This document shows, in pieces, positions 22,615 to 35,040 of a stretch of DNA of 64,000 nucleotides. The translations under genes were made by a program, and so were the position numbers. Each line of letters starts with the position of its first letter. Within the stretch, counting starts at the first letter, position 1. The notes below the pieces were generated by a model. It was not told the origin of the DNA, searched no databases, and was given only the letters and a program-made list of their open reading frames with translations. The DNA comes from Hysterangium stoloniferum (Eukaryota; Basidiomycota; Agaricomycetes; Hysterangiales; Hysterangiaceae), in assembly GCA_015178975.1 (NCBI GenBank), contig WHVD01000239.1, positions 38,011 through 102,010 on the forward strand, read 5' to 3'.

Positions 22615-23300
22615 CACTGGAGGCACCCCAAGATTTTTGGAGTTGCAAAACCTTCAGAAAATCTTGCTATTTGGCCAAATTTGCTAAGCATTCTTTGAAC
22701 TGGAAAAACTGTTCAAAAATCTTGGGTTTTAGTAGGTTTTTCTGAGGACAAAAATTGTATCTGAAAACCCTAAAAATGTTGATCAGGACATTCTAAGGAA
22801 ACATTGTTGGAAATAGCCTATTTTCTGTGGATTTTCTAAATAGGAAAATTCTTAAAAAACCCTGGGTTTTGTTAGGGTTTTTCCACCCAACAGAATTCTA
22901 TTAAAACTGTAATAATTTGCCTAGAGAAATCAATTGAAAACCACATATTTCTACTCAATTTTTTTGCTCAGGGAATTGGGTGAAAACTGTAGTTTTTTGC
23001 GAGGAAAATCTTGTGCCAAGACAAAGTTTTGTTAATGTTTTGTCAAGGGGAAAACCATAATGAAATTGACAATTTAATTATATGGGAAATCATTGAATAA
23101 TTATAGATTTCAATAAGATTTTCCTTGGCCATAAACACTATGGAAATTCAAAAAATGTGTTGGTGAAATCTTGAAGAAATTAACAATTTCACATGAGTTT
23201 CTTAAAGGTTTTTCAAGATGAGAAACCTTGAACTGATTTTTCCTGATTGAGCATGATTCACAATTGTTTGGAATGGTACAGTGGGATTCACAAATATTTA
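22615..23300 (+). repeat. Left unique inverted arm of foldback element
   Basis: It matches 29462-30156 in inverse orientation, with only scattered differences and small indels. It contains repeated AAAACC/GGTTTT and CTTGGGTTTT motifs but no coding frame. Confidence 0.9.
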
Positions 23301-26300
23301 AGAGGATTGTTTTAGATTCAGGTAGATTCTTTTAGATTCAAATAGATTCTTTTAGATTCAGATAGATTCTTTTAGATTCAGATAGATTCTTTGAGATTCA
23401 GATAGATTCTTTTAGATTCACATAGATTCACATAGATTCACATAGATTCATTTAGATTCAGATAGATTCAGATAGATTCAGAGAGATTCAGATAGATTCA
23501 GATAGATTCAGATAGATTCAGATAGATTCAGATAGATTCAGATAGATTCAGATAGATTCTTTTGGATTCTTTTGGATTCACATAGATTCAGATTGATTCT
23601 TTTAGATTTACATAGATTCAGATAGATTCTTTTAGATTCTTTTAGATTCACATAGATTCAGATAGATTCTTTTAGATTCTTTTAGATTCACATAGATTCA
23701 CATAGATTCATTTAGATTCAGATAGATTCAGATAGATTCAGAGAGATTCAGATAGATTCAGATAGATTCAGATAGATTCAGATAGATTCAGATAGATTCA
23801 GATAGATTCAGATAGATTCTTTTAGATTCTTTTGGATTCACATAGATTCAGATTGATTCTGTTAGATTTACATAGATTCAGATAGATTCTTTTAGATTCT
23901 TTTAGATTCACATAGATTCAGATAGATTCTTTTAGATTCTTTTAGATTCACATAGATTCACATAGATTCACATAGATTCAGATAGATTCTTTTAGATTCT
24001 TTTAGATTCACATAGATTCACATAGATTCATTTAGATTCAGATAGATTCAGAGAGATTTAGATAGATTCAGATAGATTCAGATAGATTCTTTTAGATTCT
24101 TTTGGATTCACATAGATTCAGATTGATTCTTTTAGATTTACATAGATTCAGATAGATTCTTTTAGATTCTTTTAGATTCACATAGATTTAGATAGATTCT
24201 TTTAGATTCAGATAGATTCTTTGAGATTCAAATAGATTCTTTTAGATTCAGATAGCTTCTTTGAGATTCAGATAGATTCTCTTAGATTCACATAGACTCT
24301 TTTAGATTCACGTAGATTCTTGTAGATTCACATAGATTCTTTTAGATTCAGATAGATTCACATAGATTCAGATAGATTCTTTTAGATTCAGATAGATTCT
24401 TTTAGATTCACATAGATTCAGATAGATTCAGATAGATTCACATAGATTCACATAGATTCACATAGATTCACATAGATTCACATAGATTCACATAGATTCA
24501 CATAGATTCACATAGATTCACATAGATTCACATAGATTCACATAGATTCACATAGATTCAGATAGATTCAAATAGATTCAAATAGATTCAAATAGATTCA
24601 GATAGTTTCTCTTAGATTCACATAGACTCTTTTAGATTCACATAGATTCAGATAGATTCTTTTAGATTCTTTTAGATTCACATAGATTCAGATAGATTCA
24701 GATAGATTCTCTTAGATTCATGTAGACTCTTTTAGATTCACATAGATTCTTTTAGATTCACATAGATTCAGATAGATTCTTTTAGATTCACATAGATTTA
24801 GATATATTCTTTTAGATTCTTTTAGATTCAGATAGATTCAGATAGATTCAGATAGATTCAAATAGATTCAAATAGATTCAAATAGATTCAGATAGTTTCT
24901 CTTAGATTCACATAGATTCAGATAGATTCACATAGATTCTTTTAGATTCACATAGATTCTTTTAGATTCACATAGATTCAGATAGATTCATTTACATTCA
25001 GATAGATTCTTTTAGATTCTTTTAGATACAGATAGATTCAGATAGATTCAGATAGATTGAAATAGATTGAAATAGATTGAAATAGATTCAGATAGTTTCT
25101 CTTAGATTCACATAGACTCTTTTAGATTCACATAGATTCAGATAGATTCTTTTAGATTCTTTTAGATTCACATAGATTCAGATAGATTCAGATAGATTCT
25201 CTTAGATTCACGTAGACTCTTTTAGATTCACATAGATTCAGATAGATTCTTTTAGATTCACATAGATTTAGATAGATTCTTTTAGATTCTTTTAGATTCA
25301 GATAGATTCAGATAGATTCTTTTAGATTCTTTTAGATTCTTTTAGATTCTTTTAGATTCTTTTAGATTCTTTTAGATTCTTTTAGATTCTTTTAGATTCT
25401 TTTAGATTCTTTTAGATTCAGATAGATTCAGATAGATTCAGATAGATTCAAATAGATTCAAATAGATTCAAATAGATTCAGATAGTTTCTCTTAGATTCA
25501 CATAGACTCTTTTAGATTCACATAGATTCAGATAGATTCTTTTAGATTCTTTGAGATTCACATAGATTCAGATAGATTCAGATAGATTCTCTTAGATTCA
25601 CGTAGACTCTTTTAGATTCACATAGATTCTTTTAGATGCACATAGATTCAGATAGATTCTTTTAGATTCACATAGATTTAGATAGATTCTTTTAGATTCA
25701 GATAGATTCAGATAGATTCTTTTAGATTCTTTTATATTCAGATTGATTCAGATAGATTCTTTGAGATTCACATAGATTCAGATAGATTCTTTTAGATACA
25801 CATACATTCTTTTCGATTCCAATAGATTCAGATAGATTTGGATAGATTCTTTTAGATTCTTTTAGATTCAGATAGATGCAGATAAATTCTTTTAGATTCA
25901 CATAGATTCAGATAGATTATTTTAGATTCAGGTAGATTCTTGTAGATTCAGATAGATTCTGTTAGATTCAGATAGATTCTTTTAGATTCACATAGATTCA
26001 GATAGATTATTTTAGATTCAGGTAGATTCTTGTAGATTCAGATACATTCTTTTAGGTTCAGATAGATTCTTTTAGATTCAGGTAGATTCTTTTAGATTCA
26101 CATAGATTCAGATAGATTCTTTTAGATTCACATAGATTCTTTTATATTCACATAGATTCAGATAGATTCAGATAGATTCTTTTAGATTCAGATATAGACT
26201 CTTTTAGATTCAGATAGATTCAGATAGATTCTTTGAGATTCACATAGATTCAGATAGATTCAGATAGATTCTTTGAGATTCACATAGATTCAGATAGATT

Positions 26301-26425
26301 CTTTTAGATTCACCTACATTCTTTTAGATTCCAATAGATTCAGATAGATTTAGATAGATTCAGATAGATTCACACAGATCCTTTTAGATTCACATAGATT
26401 CAGATATATAGATTCTCTGAGATTT
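23301..26425 (+). repeat. 10-bp minisatellite array, plus orientation
   Basis: About 310 units of AGATTCNNNN. The four variable bases are nearly always AGAT, ACAT, TTTT or AAAT (units such as TAGATTCAGA, TAGATTCACA, TAGATTCTTT). There are homogeneous tracts: AGAT at about 23460-23560 and 23700-23810, ACAT at about 24430-24550, TTTT at about 25320-25420. A longer-order block of about 350 bp also recurs. The phase slips near 26195. Confidence 0.95.
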
Positions 26426-26439
26426 TTTTATGGTTTAGG

Positions 26440-29400
26440 GTGAATCTAAAAGAATCTATCTGAATCTAAAAGAATCTATCTGAATCTAAAAGAATCTATG
26501 TGAATCTAAAAGAGTCTATGTGAATCTAAGAGAATCTATCTGAATCTATGTGAATCTAAAAGAATCTATCTGAATCTATGTGAATCTAAAAGAATCTATC
26601 TGAATCTATGTGAATCTAAAAGAATCTATGTGAATCTAAAAGAATCTATGTGAATCTAAAAGAATCTATGTGAATCTAAAAGAATCTATGTGAATCTAAA
26701 AGAATCTATCTGAATCTAAAAGAATCTATCTGAATCTATCTGAATCTATGTGAATCTAAAAGAATCTATGTGAATCTAAAAGAATCTATGTGAATCTAAA
26801 AGAATCTATGTGAATCTAAAAGAATCTATGTGAATCTAAAAGAATCTATCTGAATCTAAAAGAATCTATCTGAATCTATCTGAATCTATGTGAATCTAAA
26901 AGAATCTAAAAGAATCTATCTGAACCTATGTGAATCTAAAAGAGTCTATGTGAATCTAAGAGAAACTATCTGAATCTATTTGAATCTATTTGAATCTATT
27001 TGAATCTATCTGAATCTATCTGAATCTATCTGAATCTATTTGAATCTAAAAGAATCTATCTGAATGTAAATGAATCTATCTGAATCTATGTGAATCTAAA
27101 AGAATCTATGTGAATCTAAAAGAATCTATGTGAATCTAAAAGAGTCTATGTGAATCTAAGAGAATCTATCTGAATCTATCTGAATCTATGTGAATCTAAA
27201 AGAATCTAAAAGAATCTATCTGAACCTATGTGAATCTAAGAGAAACTATCTGAATCTATTTGAATCTATTTGAATCTATTTGAATCTATCTGAATCTATC
27301 TGAATCTATCTGAATCTAACAGAATCTAAAAGAATCTATCTGAATGTAAATGAATCTATCTGAATCTATGTGAATCTAAAAGAATCTATGTGAATCTAAA
27401 AGAGTCTACATGAATCTAAGAGAATCTATCTGAATCTATCTGAATCTATGTGAATCTAAAAGAATCTAAAAGAATCTATCTGAACCTATGTGAATCTAAA
27501 AGAGTCTATGTGAATCTAAGAGAAACTATCTGAATCTATTTGAATCTATTTGAATCTATTTGAATCTATCTGAATCTATCTGAATCTATCTGAATCTAAC
27601 AGAATCTAAAAGAATCTATCTGAATGTAAATGAATCTATCTGAATCTATGTGAATCTAAAAGAATCTATGTGAATCTAAAAGAGTCTATGTGAATCTAAG
27701 AGAATCTATCTGAATCTATCTGAATCTATGTGAATCTAAATGAATCTAAATGAATCTATCTGAATCTATGTGAATCTAAAAGAATCTAAAAGAATCTAAA
27801 AGAATCTATCTGAATCTATGTGAATCTAAATGAATCTATCTGAATCTATCTGAATCTAAAAGAATCTATCTAAATCTATGTGAATCTAAAAGAATCTATC
27901 TGAATCTATGTGAATCTAAAAGAATCTATGTGAATCTAAAAGAGTCTACATGAATCTAAGAGAATCTATCTGAATCTATCTGAATCTATGTGAATCTAAA
28001 AGAATCTAAAAGAATCTATCTGAATCTATGTGAATCTAAAAGAGTCTATGTGAATCTAAGAGAAACTATCTGAATCTATTTGAATCTATGTGGATCTATG
28101 TGGATCTATGTGAATCTATGTGAATCTATGTGAATCTATGTGAATCTATGTGAATCTATGTGAATCTATGTGAATCTATGTGAATCTATGTGAATCTATG
28201 TGAATCTATGTGAATCTATGTGAATCTATGTGAATCTATGTGAATCTATGTGAATCTAAAAGAATCTATCTGAATCTAAAAGAATCTATCTGAATCTATG
28301 TGAATCTATCTAAATCTCAAAGAATCTATGTGAATCTACAAGAATCTATGTGAATCTAAAAGAGTCTATGTGAATGTAAGAGAATCTATCTAAATCTCAA
28401 AGAAGCTATCTGAATCTCAAAGAAGCTATCTGAATCTAAAAGAATCTATTTGAATCTCAAAGAATCTATCTGAATCTAAAAGAATCTATCTGAATCTAAA
28501 AGAATCTATCTGAATCTATGTGAATCTAAAAGAATCTATCTGAATCTATGTAAATCTAAAAGAATCTATCTGAATCTATGTGAATCTAAAAGAATCTAAA
28601 AGAATCTAAAAAAATCTAAAAGAATCTAAAAGAATCTAAAAGAATCTAAAAGAATCTAAAAGAATCTAAAAGAATCTAAAAGAATCTAAAAGAATCTAAA
28701 AGAATCTAAAAGAATCTAAAAGAATCTAAAAGAATCTATGTGAATCTAAAAGAGTCTATCTGAATCTATCTCAATCTATCTGAATCTAACAGAATCTATC
28801 TGAATCTAAAAGAATTTATCTGAATCTATGTGAATCTAAATGAATCTATCTGAATCTATCTGAATCTATCTGAATCTATCTGAATCTATCTGAATCTATC
28901 TGAATCTATCTGAATCTATCTGAATCTATCTGAATCTATCTGAATCTATCTGAATCTATCTGAATCTATCTGAATCTATCTGAATCTATCTGAATCTATC
29001 TGAATCTATCTGAATCTATCTGAATCTATCTGAATCTATCTGAATCTATCTGAATCTATCTGAATCTATCTGAATCTATCTGAATCTATCTGAATCTATC
29101 TGAATCTATCTGAATCTATCTGAATCTATCTGAATCTATCTGAATCTATCTGAATCTATCTGAATCTATCTGAATCTATCTGAATCTATCTGAATCTATC
29201 TGAATCTATCTGAATCTATCTGAATCTAAATGAATCTATGTGAATCTATGTGAATCTAAAAGAATCTAAAAGAATCTATGTGAATCTATGTGAATCTAAA
29301 AGAATCTAAAAGAATCTATCTGAATCTATCTGAATCTATCTGAATCTATGTGAATCTATCTGAATCTATGTGAATCTAAAAGAATCTATCTGAATCTAAA

Positions 29401-29461
29401 AGAATCTATCTGAATCTAAAAGAATCTATTTGAATCTAAAAGAATCTACCTGAATCTAAAA
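26440..29461 (-). repeat. 10-bp minisatellite array, minus orientation
   Basis: The same units inverted (GAATCTATCT, GAATCTATGT, GAATCTAAAA). Homogeneous tracts are ATGT at about 28080-28250, AAAA at about 28570-28735 and ATCT at about 28840-29220 (nearly 40 units). The outermost units mirror the left array exactly, but the inner order does not, so the arrays have expanded independently since the palindrome formed. The turn-round is at about 26426-26439. Confidence 0.95.
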
Positions 29462-30156
29462 CAATCCTCTTAAATATTTGTGAATCCCACTGTACCATTC
29501 CAAACAATTGTGAATCATGCTCAATCAGGAAAAATCAGTTCAAGGTTTCTCATCTTGAAAAACCTTTAAGAAACTCATGTGAAATTGTTCATTTCTTCAA
29601 GATTTCACCAACACATTTTTTGAATTTCTATAGTGTTTGTGGTCAAGGAAAATCTTATTGAAATCTATAATTATTCAAAGATTTCCCATATAATTAAATT
29701 GTCAATTTTATTATGGTTTTCCCCTTGACAAAACATTAACAAAACTTTGTCTTGGCACAAGATTTTCCTGGCAAAAAATTACAGTTTTCACCCAATTCCC
29801 TGAGCAGAAAAATTGAGTAGAAATATGTGGTTTTCAATTGATTTCTCTAGGCAAATTATTACATTTTTCATAGAATTCTGTTGGGTGGAAAAACCCTAAC
29901 AAAACCCAGGGTTTTTTAAGAATTTTCCTATTTAGAAAATCCACAGAAAATAGGCTATTTCCAACAATGTTTCCTTAGAATTTCCTGATCACCATTTTTA
30001 GGGTTTTCAGATACAATTTTTGTCCTCAGAAAAACCTACTAAAACCCAAGATTTTCAAACAGTTTTTCCAGTTCAAAGAATGCTTAGCAAATTTGGCCAA
30101 ATAGCAAGATTTTCTGAAGGTTTTGCAAATCCAAAAATCTTGGGGTGCCTCCAGTG
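29462..30156 (-). repeat. Right unique inverted arm of foldback element
   Basis: Inverse of 22615-23300, ending CCTCCAGTG. Sequence just beyond (GAACCGTTTAGGG) shares nothing with the left flank, which fixes the border. Confidence 0.9.
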
Positions 30157-30475
30157 AAAAGAACCGTTTAGGGGCAGGCTGTGGTATGTCAAAATGGGCT
30201 TTGATAACCAAACGACTGGCAGCACAGGATCGGTCTTTCATTATTTCCGCTCCTAAGCGAAAGTGAATGTCTCGTTTTCTCTAAACGTACAATAATAGTG
30301 CATCACTACTAATTTACAACAGACTGGAACGTGAGAAATAAGAATATTAAAGAAATTATCCTATACTAAGATGATGTATTGCGCCTTCAACTTCTTGCAA
30401 TAAAACAGGAGAATCTGCACTCACTATCCCCTGAATAAAGTAACTCCAGACCACGTCAAGGCTCACTATGGCTTC
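30157..30475. other. Spacer, 3' flank of DUF6533 gene
   Basis: No gene seen. It probably holds the 3' UTR of the minus-strand DUF6533 gene. Confidence 0.4.
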
Positions 30476-31960
30476 TCACTCCCTTCCGGTGGGATGGCTT
30501 AGCGATGGGCCAAAATTTGTATAGACCGTTCCTTGATCGCTAGCAACGGACCAAATTGTGGTTGGGATATAATCAGTGCTTTGGCCATCAGGATATTTGC
30601 TCATGTAGCGAATATCCAGGAGAAATCTGGCAATTAAAACTGCTGCCAGACTATTTAAGATCAGGTTCTGAGACTTTGCCAATAAAGCGACACCTCACGG
30701 AAGAGTGAGTCCGGCCCATACATCTCGAAGCTAGGTGCTGCCGTCAGAAAACAGTTCTCTCCAGAGACGCCTTCCCACCTACATATGGAATCTGGAGAAA
30801 TTAAATGATTGTAGCAAGCGATTAAAGTGAATGTTGAGAAACTCACAACTGAATACACAATATTCAATATTTCCGATGTAAGTATTGCTCTATATCGGTG
30901 TTAGAAATATTACAACATCATAAATGAAGTCAACTACAATAAGTAAATCATTCCTGAGAGCCGTATGGGATGATCAGTGTACATGTTTGTTAAGTAAAAT
31001 AGTAATTAACAGTACTTACCACTTTTAAAAATGAGAACAGTCAAGCTGCTAGCTGGGGCAGCTAAAGATTTGAAGGTTTTGTAGGTTTTCAGGATTTGAA
31101 AACCGCTGAGGCATATGACGGCTGTTTCGAAGACTAATCTAGTTAGAGAGTTAATCCAACCCCCTACAAAGATACATTAGCCCAGACTGCGATCAAATGG
31201 TGAATGTGTAGCTCCCACATCTGTTGTCGTATTTAGTAGACTGTACTACAGTTTTGAGACAATACGCACTCGGAGGGTTTATCCGCAGCCTTGGCACAAG
31301 TATATGAACGGATTTGAAACTTGAGAATGTTAAATAATGCGATCAGTTGGAGAAAGGTGACCATCCTTACACCATCAACAACTACTACAGCAGTCCCAAG
31401 AATACCCAAAAATATAAAAACCATTTTGTTGCAGCTGTACAGAGCATACGTTCGTACGACCAGAATTGCTATACCATCGTTAATAATAATAAGTTTGACA
31501 AAAATTACTTTCAATGAGAAAATTACCTGTCACTGCGGCCCGCCCAAGCAACCCTAAAACAGCCATGCTTTGATAGGTGAAATCACAGCTGAAAAACAAC
31601 TGTGGGTAAACAAAAACATTATTGTTGTAACTTGAAATTCTACCAACTGCAAATTGTGAGCCTAAATAAATTTTCTTGGTGGTGTAAGATAGAATGATAC
31701 CTTGGGAGTAGCGGAAGTTGCTGCCACCTGGAAGAGAAGCTCTCCAAGTGGAAGATAACGAGCCATAAAATAAAGAATGGTTGAAGTTGGGACTTTTCTC
31801 TGCCATATCAAGTCAACTTCCAACCCGAAGGTAAGGGTGTAGTCATAGCAGGACATCGCTGCAAACATCAGAAACCTTTTTATGATTGGTTGTACAGCTT
31901 CATACCTAACACTCCAACTTGTATATAATAGTACAGCTGACTTAGACGTAGGGAAGAAGT
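30476..31960 (-). CDS. DUF6533-domain seven-helix membrane protein
   Basis: A multi-exon gene. The DUF6533 hallmark is in exon 2 (31858-31701): AMSCYDYTLTFGLEVDLIW, then RYLPLGELLFQ. Exon 3 starts at 31646 and ends near 31527. Exon 4 begins at 31468 with ILVVRTYALYSCNK, the conserved R-x-YALY block, followed by a hydrophobic helix. Later exons give a Cys-containing loop, LTRLVFETAVICLSGFQILKT, FSTFTLIAC and finally NSLAAVLIARFLLDIRYMS before the stop at 30476-30478. This order matches the family. The first exon lacks a clear in-frame ATG: the ATG in the left-arm copy is out of frame here, so the start is uncertain. Biochemical role unknown; the family is expanded in Agaricomycetes. It may be intact or slightly broken at the 5' end. 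Confidence 0.75.
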
Positions 31961-33754
31961 AACGTCATTGGTTCTAGCTCAATTTTCCGGTATATGCGTA
32001 CTCACATCCACGTTTCTTCTTCAACGAGGGTTAGATGCGCCGTTTTGGACATAGCTCAGGCTGTCAGACCGTCAAAGACTCGTTGTGGGCTTGTAGGTGT
32101 CTGTACAAATTTTTTAGTTCATTTTTTCTCATATATATATATATATGAAACTCTACCGATATCTCATGCGGCGAAACATCTGGTCCTTGGCAGTGCCCCT
32201 CACGCGATAAATATGAGCCATCTTCGCTGATAGCTTGCAGGCGATGGGTAACGAAGTCAGATCCGAAGCGATCTGTCGGAACTAGGAATAGGCGAAATTG
32301 TAGCTTTCAAAGAGTTACATATGAAGAGGAGGCATGATCTTCACCCTGGGATATGCTTATTTTTTAGCAATGTGCATGAAGCCGCGACCCCGTTTAGGCT
32401 CGCATCTTTTTGTCAATCATTTTTCATACAGAAGATTACTTAAAGTATTCACAATTGTTAATTGATCGAGATAGGGTAAGCGGTTACCAACACCTGAAGA
32501 TTGTATTTTCAAGCCACGGGATTCCCAAGGCTATACACACGAAACTACATTATTTGCAAATTGAAGGCTTCTCCGAGTCAATTTGCCAAGAATCAATGAA
32601 TGTATCAAACAACCATAAGCTCTATCAGCGCTTCTTCGCACACATAGAGTACACAACCATAATTCGGATCCGGAATGTCATTGGCAGATCGCACAACTGC
32701 GGCACAATCAATACTCATTCTTTCTTAGAGCTGATCAATCAACGCGGACTTGTCAAATTCAAGTGGACCTTAGCCATGAATCTGTTAGAATTCAAGACCC
32801 ATATTATTAGGGAGTCATGGATAAGTAGTATAACAGACTAGGTAACATAGTAACAGACTCTTAGTATTTATACAAGGTGACGCGGCCCTACATCTCCGTG
32901 TGTCCACAAGTTCCGGAGACCACCCTTTTGTCATTCTAAAAATAGACACTGTTGTCCATGATGCTTTCCAACAGAATCCCAGACAGATTTATTTATTTCC
33001 AGCCTTCAAAGCAAGCAACAGGCGTAGCGCTACTGCAGCCACTGCCCGATGTCATGCAGTGACAAAGAATTCCATCTTAATCACAACGTTGTGAATATCA
33101 CCACGACTCAGACCAGAGATTTACATTTTGGATCTAGTTGATGGCCACATTGTGTTTTGAATGCAATATGCCCTGTAAGTCTCCGAAATGCCATATGCAT
33201 CAAAGGACCCACACAGAAATACATGTTAGTGCGTACACGTGCAACAGGCTATAGCATAAAGGATTCAATTGCTCATCAAACACAAATAATGAACAGCTCA
33301 GTCACTGTTACATAACTGTAATGTCAAGAGAAAGATGGGGTTTCTAGATCAGAAGGCAGTTTGAATTTGTTAATCCACTGGCAGCCACAGGCTGAAGTTA
33401 CCCCTAGTTTTCATTTGGTTCGTATCAGGAGGAAATATATCTAACTAATCCCTAATTGTAGCCATTGCAACGAGGCAGTTTTTGTCCATTTAGCCGCACG
33501 AGGGAACTGAGAAACAAACTCTGTGAAACCCAGTGCAATTAAAGACTCGACAATGACAATAATACTGCTTAGAGCGAGTAATACATTCTTCTAAAACACC
33601 TTTAATATCTAGCTTATGAATATAAATGCAGTCCAACGATTTGAATCCACTGTCCACCTTCTGGCTGCCTTCGGTGGTATGGGAGGATGGGCCCAAACTA
33701 GCCATAAAAGTTTGTTTATTGAGGCTATTGAGTTAGGAATAATGCTGATTGAAC
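31961..33754. other. Spacer of right arm with short conserved frames
   Basis: A plus-strand frame near 32034-32110 (MRRFGHSSGCQTVKDSLWA in one reading) pairs with the left-arm frame at 11255-11440. An open frame at 32410-32841 (143 aa; KIVFSSHGIPKAIHT, FSESICQESMN) pairs with 10812-10997 over its middle. GIP after F-x-x-H is reminiscent of Ty3-type integrases, but the match is weak. From 32850 to 33750 nothing is recognised. Confidence 0.4.
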
Positions 33755-33922
33755 TTAATTCCACCACAGTAAACCTCCAATGCCAGGGCTGCCGATTATA
33801 TCCGTACCAATTCTACCTCTTGTAGGTGGCACAGGCGGGAAGTCGGGCCACGGGGCAGCGGCAGCCAGCGTAGGCACAAGCAATGCGATGGCAAATAGGA
33901 CGGCGAGACGTGTTATTAGCAT
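33755..33922 (-). CDS. 55-aa secreted peptide with IGSPG tail (copy E)
   Basis: Signal peptide MLITRLAVLFAIALLVPTL plus AAAA, then APWPDFPPVPPTRG and RIGTDIIGSPGIGG, ending LLWWN. It is the right-arm partner of the 50-aa peptide at 9953; there the stop comes right after the motif, here the frame runs five codons further. The second Gly of IGGPG is Ser. A TATATAAAGAG box lies at about 33955-33967, about 40 bp upstream, with the same leader as copy D. Probably a real secreted peptide of unknown role. Confidence 0.68.
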   Translation of the reverse strand: MLITRLAVLFAIALLVPTLAAAAPWPDFPPVPPTRGRIGTDIIGSPGIGGLLWWN

Positions 33923-34656
33923 CTTATGATGTTATGAGAGACTTAATTGTCGATAACTCTTTATATACTGTGGAATACCGCTCTCAGCCTTAAAATCTAT
34001 GGGTAGAAGGTTTTAGCATCTCTTTAGTTCGAAGTTTAGTTTCAGTATGGAGTATGAGAACCATTCCTTAGTAAACTCGCCTGTTTTATAATTGCAAGAT
34101 ATCAAAGATGGCGGTTGAGTCTATGTCTGAATACGAAACTTCATATGTGTTGTCTCATCTCATCTTCTCTTACATTCAGTTGAGTGTGGCCGTTGACTCC
34201 AGGGCTCCGAGTTCTTATCAGACGGCGCCGTGGTGAAGCCGCGTTATTACATAGTAATAGAAGCATGAGTACCTCGGCGCCGCCAAGCTCTGCCCTGTGT
34301 GATCCAGCATTAAAATTTAGTTCTGTTAATGTGCCACAATTTATACCGTTTGGTCTACATTCTTGGAAGAGTGTGAGGTACATGAACATCTATCTGATGG
34401 TCGTAATTGATGAAACGATGGATTAGACCATTGGGCCCTAGCCAGACAGATCGGCGAGTAAAAATCTAGAATATTTCCAATCCCAACTATCCCATGCCAC
34501 TTATAGCAGGCTTCATTTATTTATTTCAATTTAAAAATATTTCGAGATACTTTGATGCAATCGATCGTTGTAAACACCATGGCCCAAGAAACAGGCCTAT
34601 CATTGCGCATAAATATGCTGCCACCAAGTAGATCAATTTTGACATCATTTGACCGT
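33923..34656. other. Promoter of copy E and spacer
   Basis: It includes the TATA box of copy E and blocks conserved with 9420-9900. No other gene is seen. Confidence 0.45.
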
Positions 34657-34995
34657 TTAATTCAAGGTAACTCTTAATAATATTGCGTAAGGCCTATTTG
34701 GGTCACAACGTACCTTTCGAATGTTAGACAGTGTTCCCCCAATACTAACAATTTCTAGATTCTCCGAGTTGGCTTGGCTCTCAAGTAGCTCGGGGTCATA
34801 ACAACAGACTCCGGTGCTGTAAGTATCCGCAATGTCGATAATGAGCGGTGTCGATGTCGTAGCTCTACGTCTCTGGGATAATAGAGGCATGTTATGACCA
34901 AGAGTAACAAAAACCCAGGGATGACGAATGAAAGCGGAGCAAAAATGAAATAGTTGTACAGTTGCTTTATACGCTGGATCGAAACAAATTTTCAT
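34657..34995 (-). pseudogene. Possible diverged IGGPG-type peptide relic
   Basis: The frame (112 aa) contains RRRATTSTPLIIDIADTYST, then GVCCYDPELLE and LEIVSIGGT. These align loosely with ATPTLVIINDP, TQSTPAYYYDP and DGIGGPG of the secreted peptides. The frame's N-terminus is not a good signal peptide, but a neighbouring frame gives LSFVIPGFLLLLVITCLYY, a good hydrophobic segment. That would fit a frameshifted family member with a TATA-like GTATAAAGC upstream at about 34970. Tentative. Confidence 0.35.
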
Positions 34996-35040
34996 GGATC
35001 TCCCCTCCTTTAGCTAGTGCTTGATAACAATGGTGCTTTA

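Larger units (their letters stand above)
22615..30156. mobile_element. 7.5-kb foldback element with opposed minisatellite arrays
   Basis: The two ends are inverted copies: CACTGGAGGCACCCCAAG at 22615 and its complement ending CCTCCAGTG at 30156. AAA flanks both (22612-22614; 30157-30159). Unique-sequence arms (22615-about 23300 and about 29462-30156) are inverse and nearly identical. The interior is two arrays of a 10-bp unit in opposite orientation. There is no ORF of note. CACTG/CCAGTG-type ends with a 3-bp duplication would fit a non-autonomous CACTA (EnSpm) element; this classification is inference. Confidence 0.8.

Noticed and set aside
22615..30156. CRISPR-like or telomeric array
   Set aside because: Units are 10 bp with no spacers, the array inverts in the middle, and AGATTC is no known telomere repeat.
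32410..32841. Ty3 integrase gene remnant as a firm call
   Set aside because: Only a weak F-x-x-HGIP similarity; the catalytic D-N-G is not present and no neighbouring Ty3 sequence supports it.
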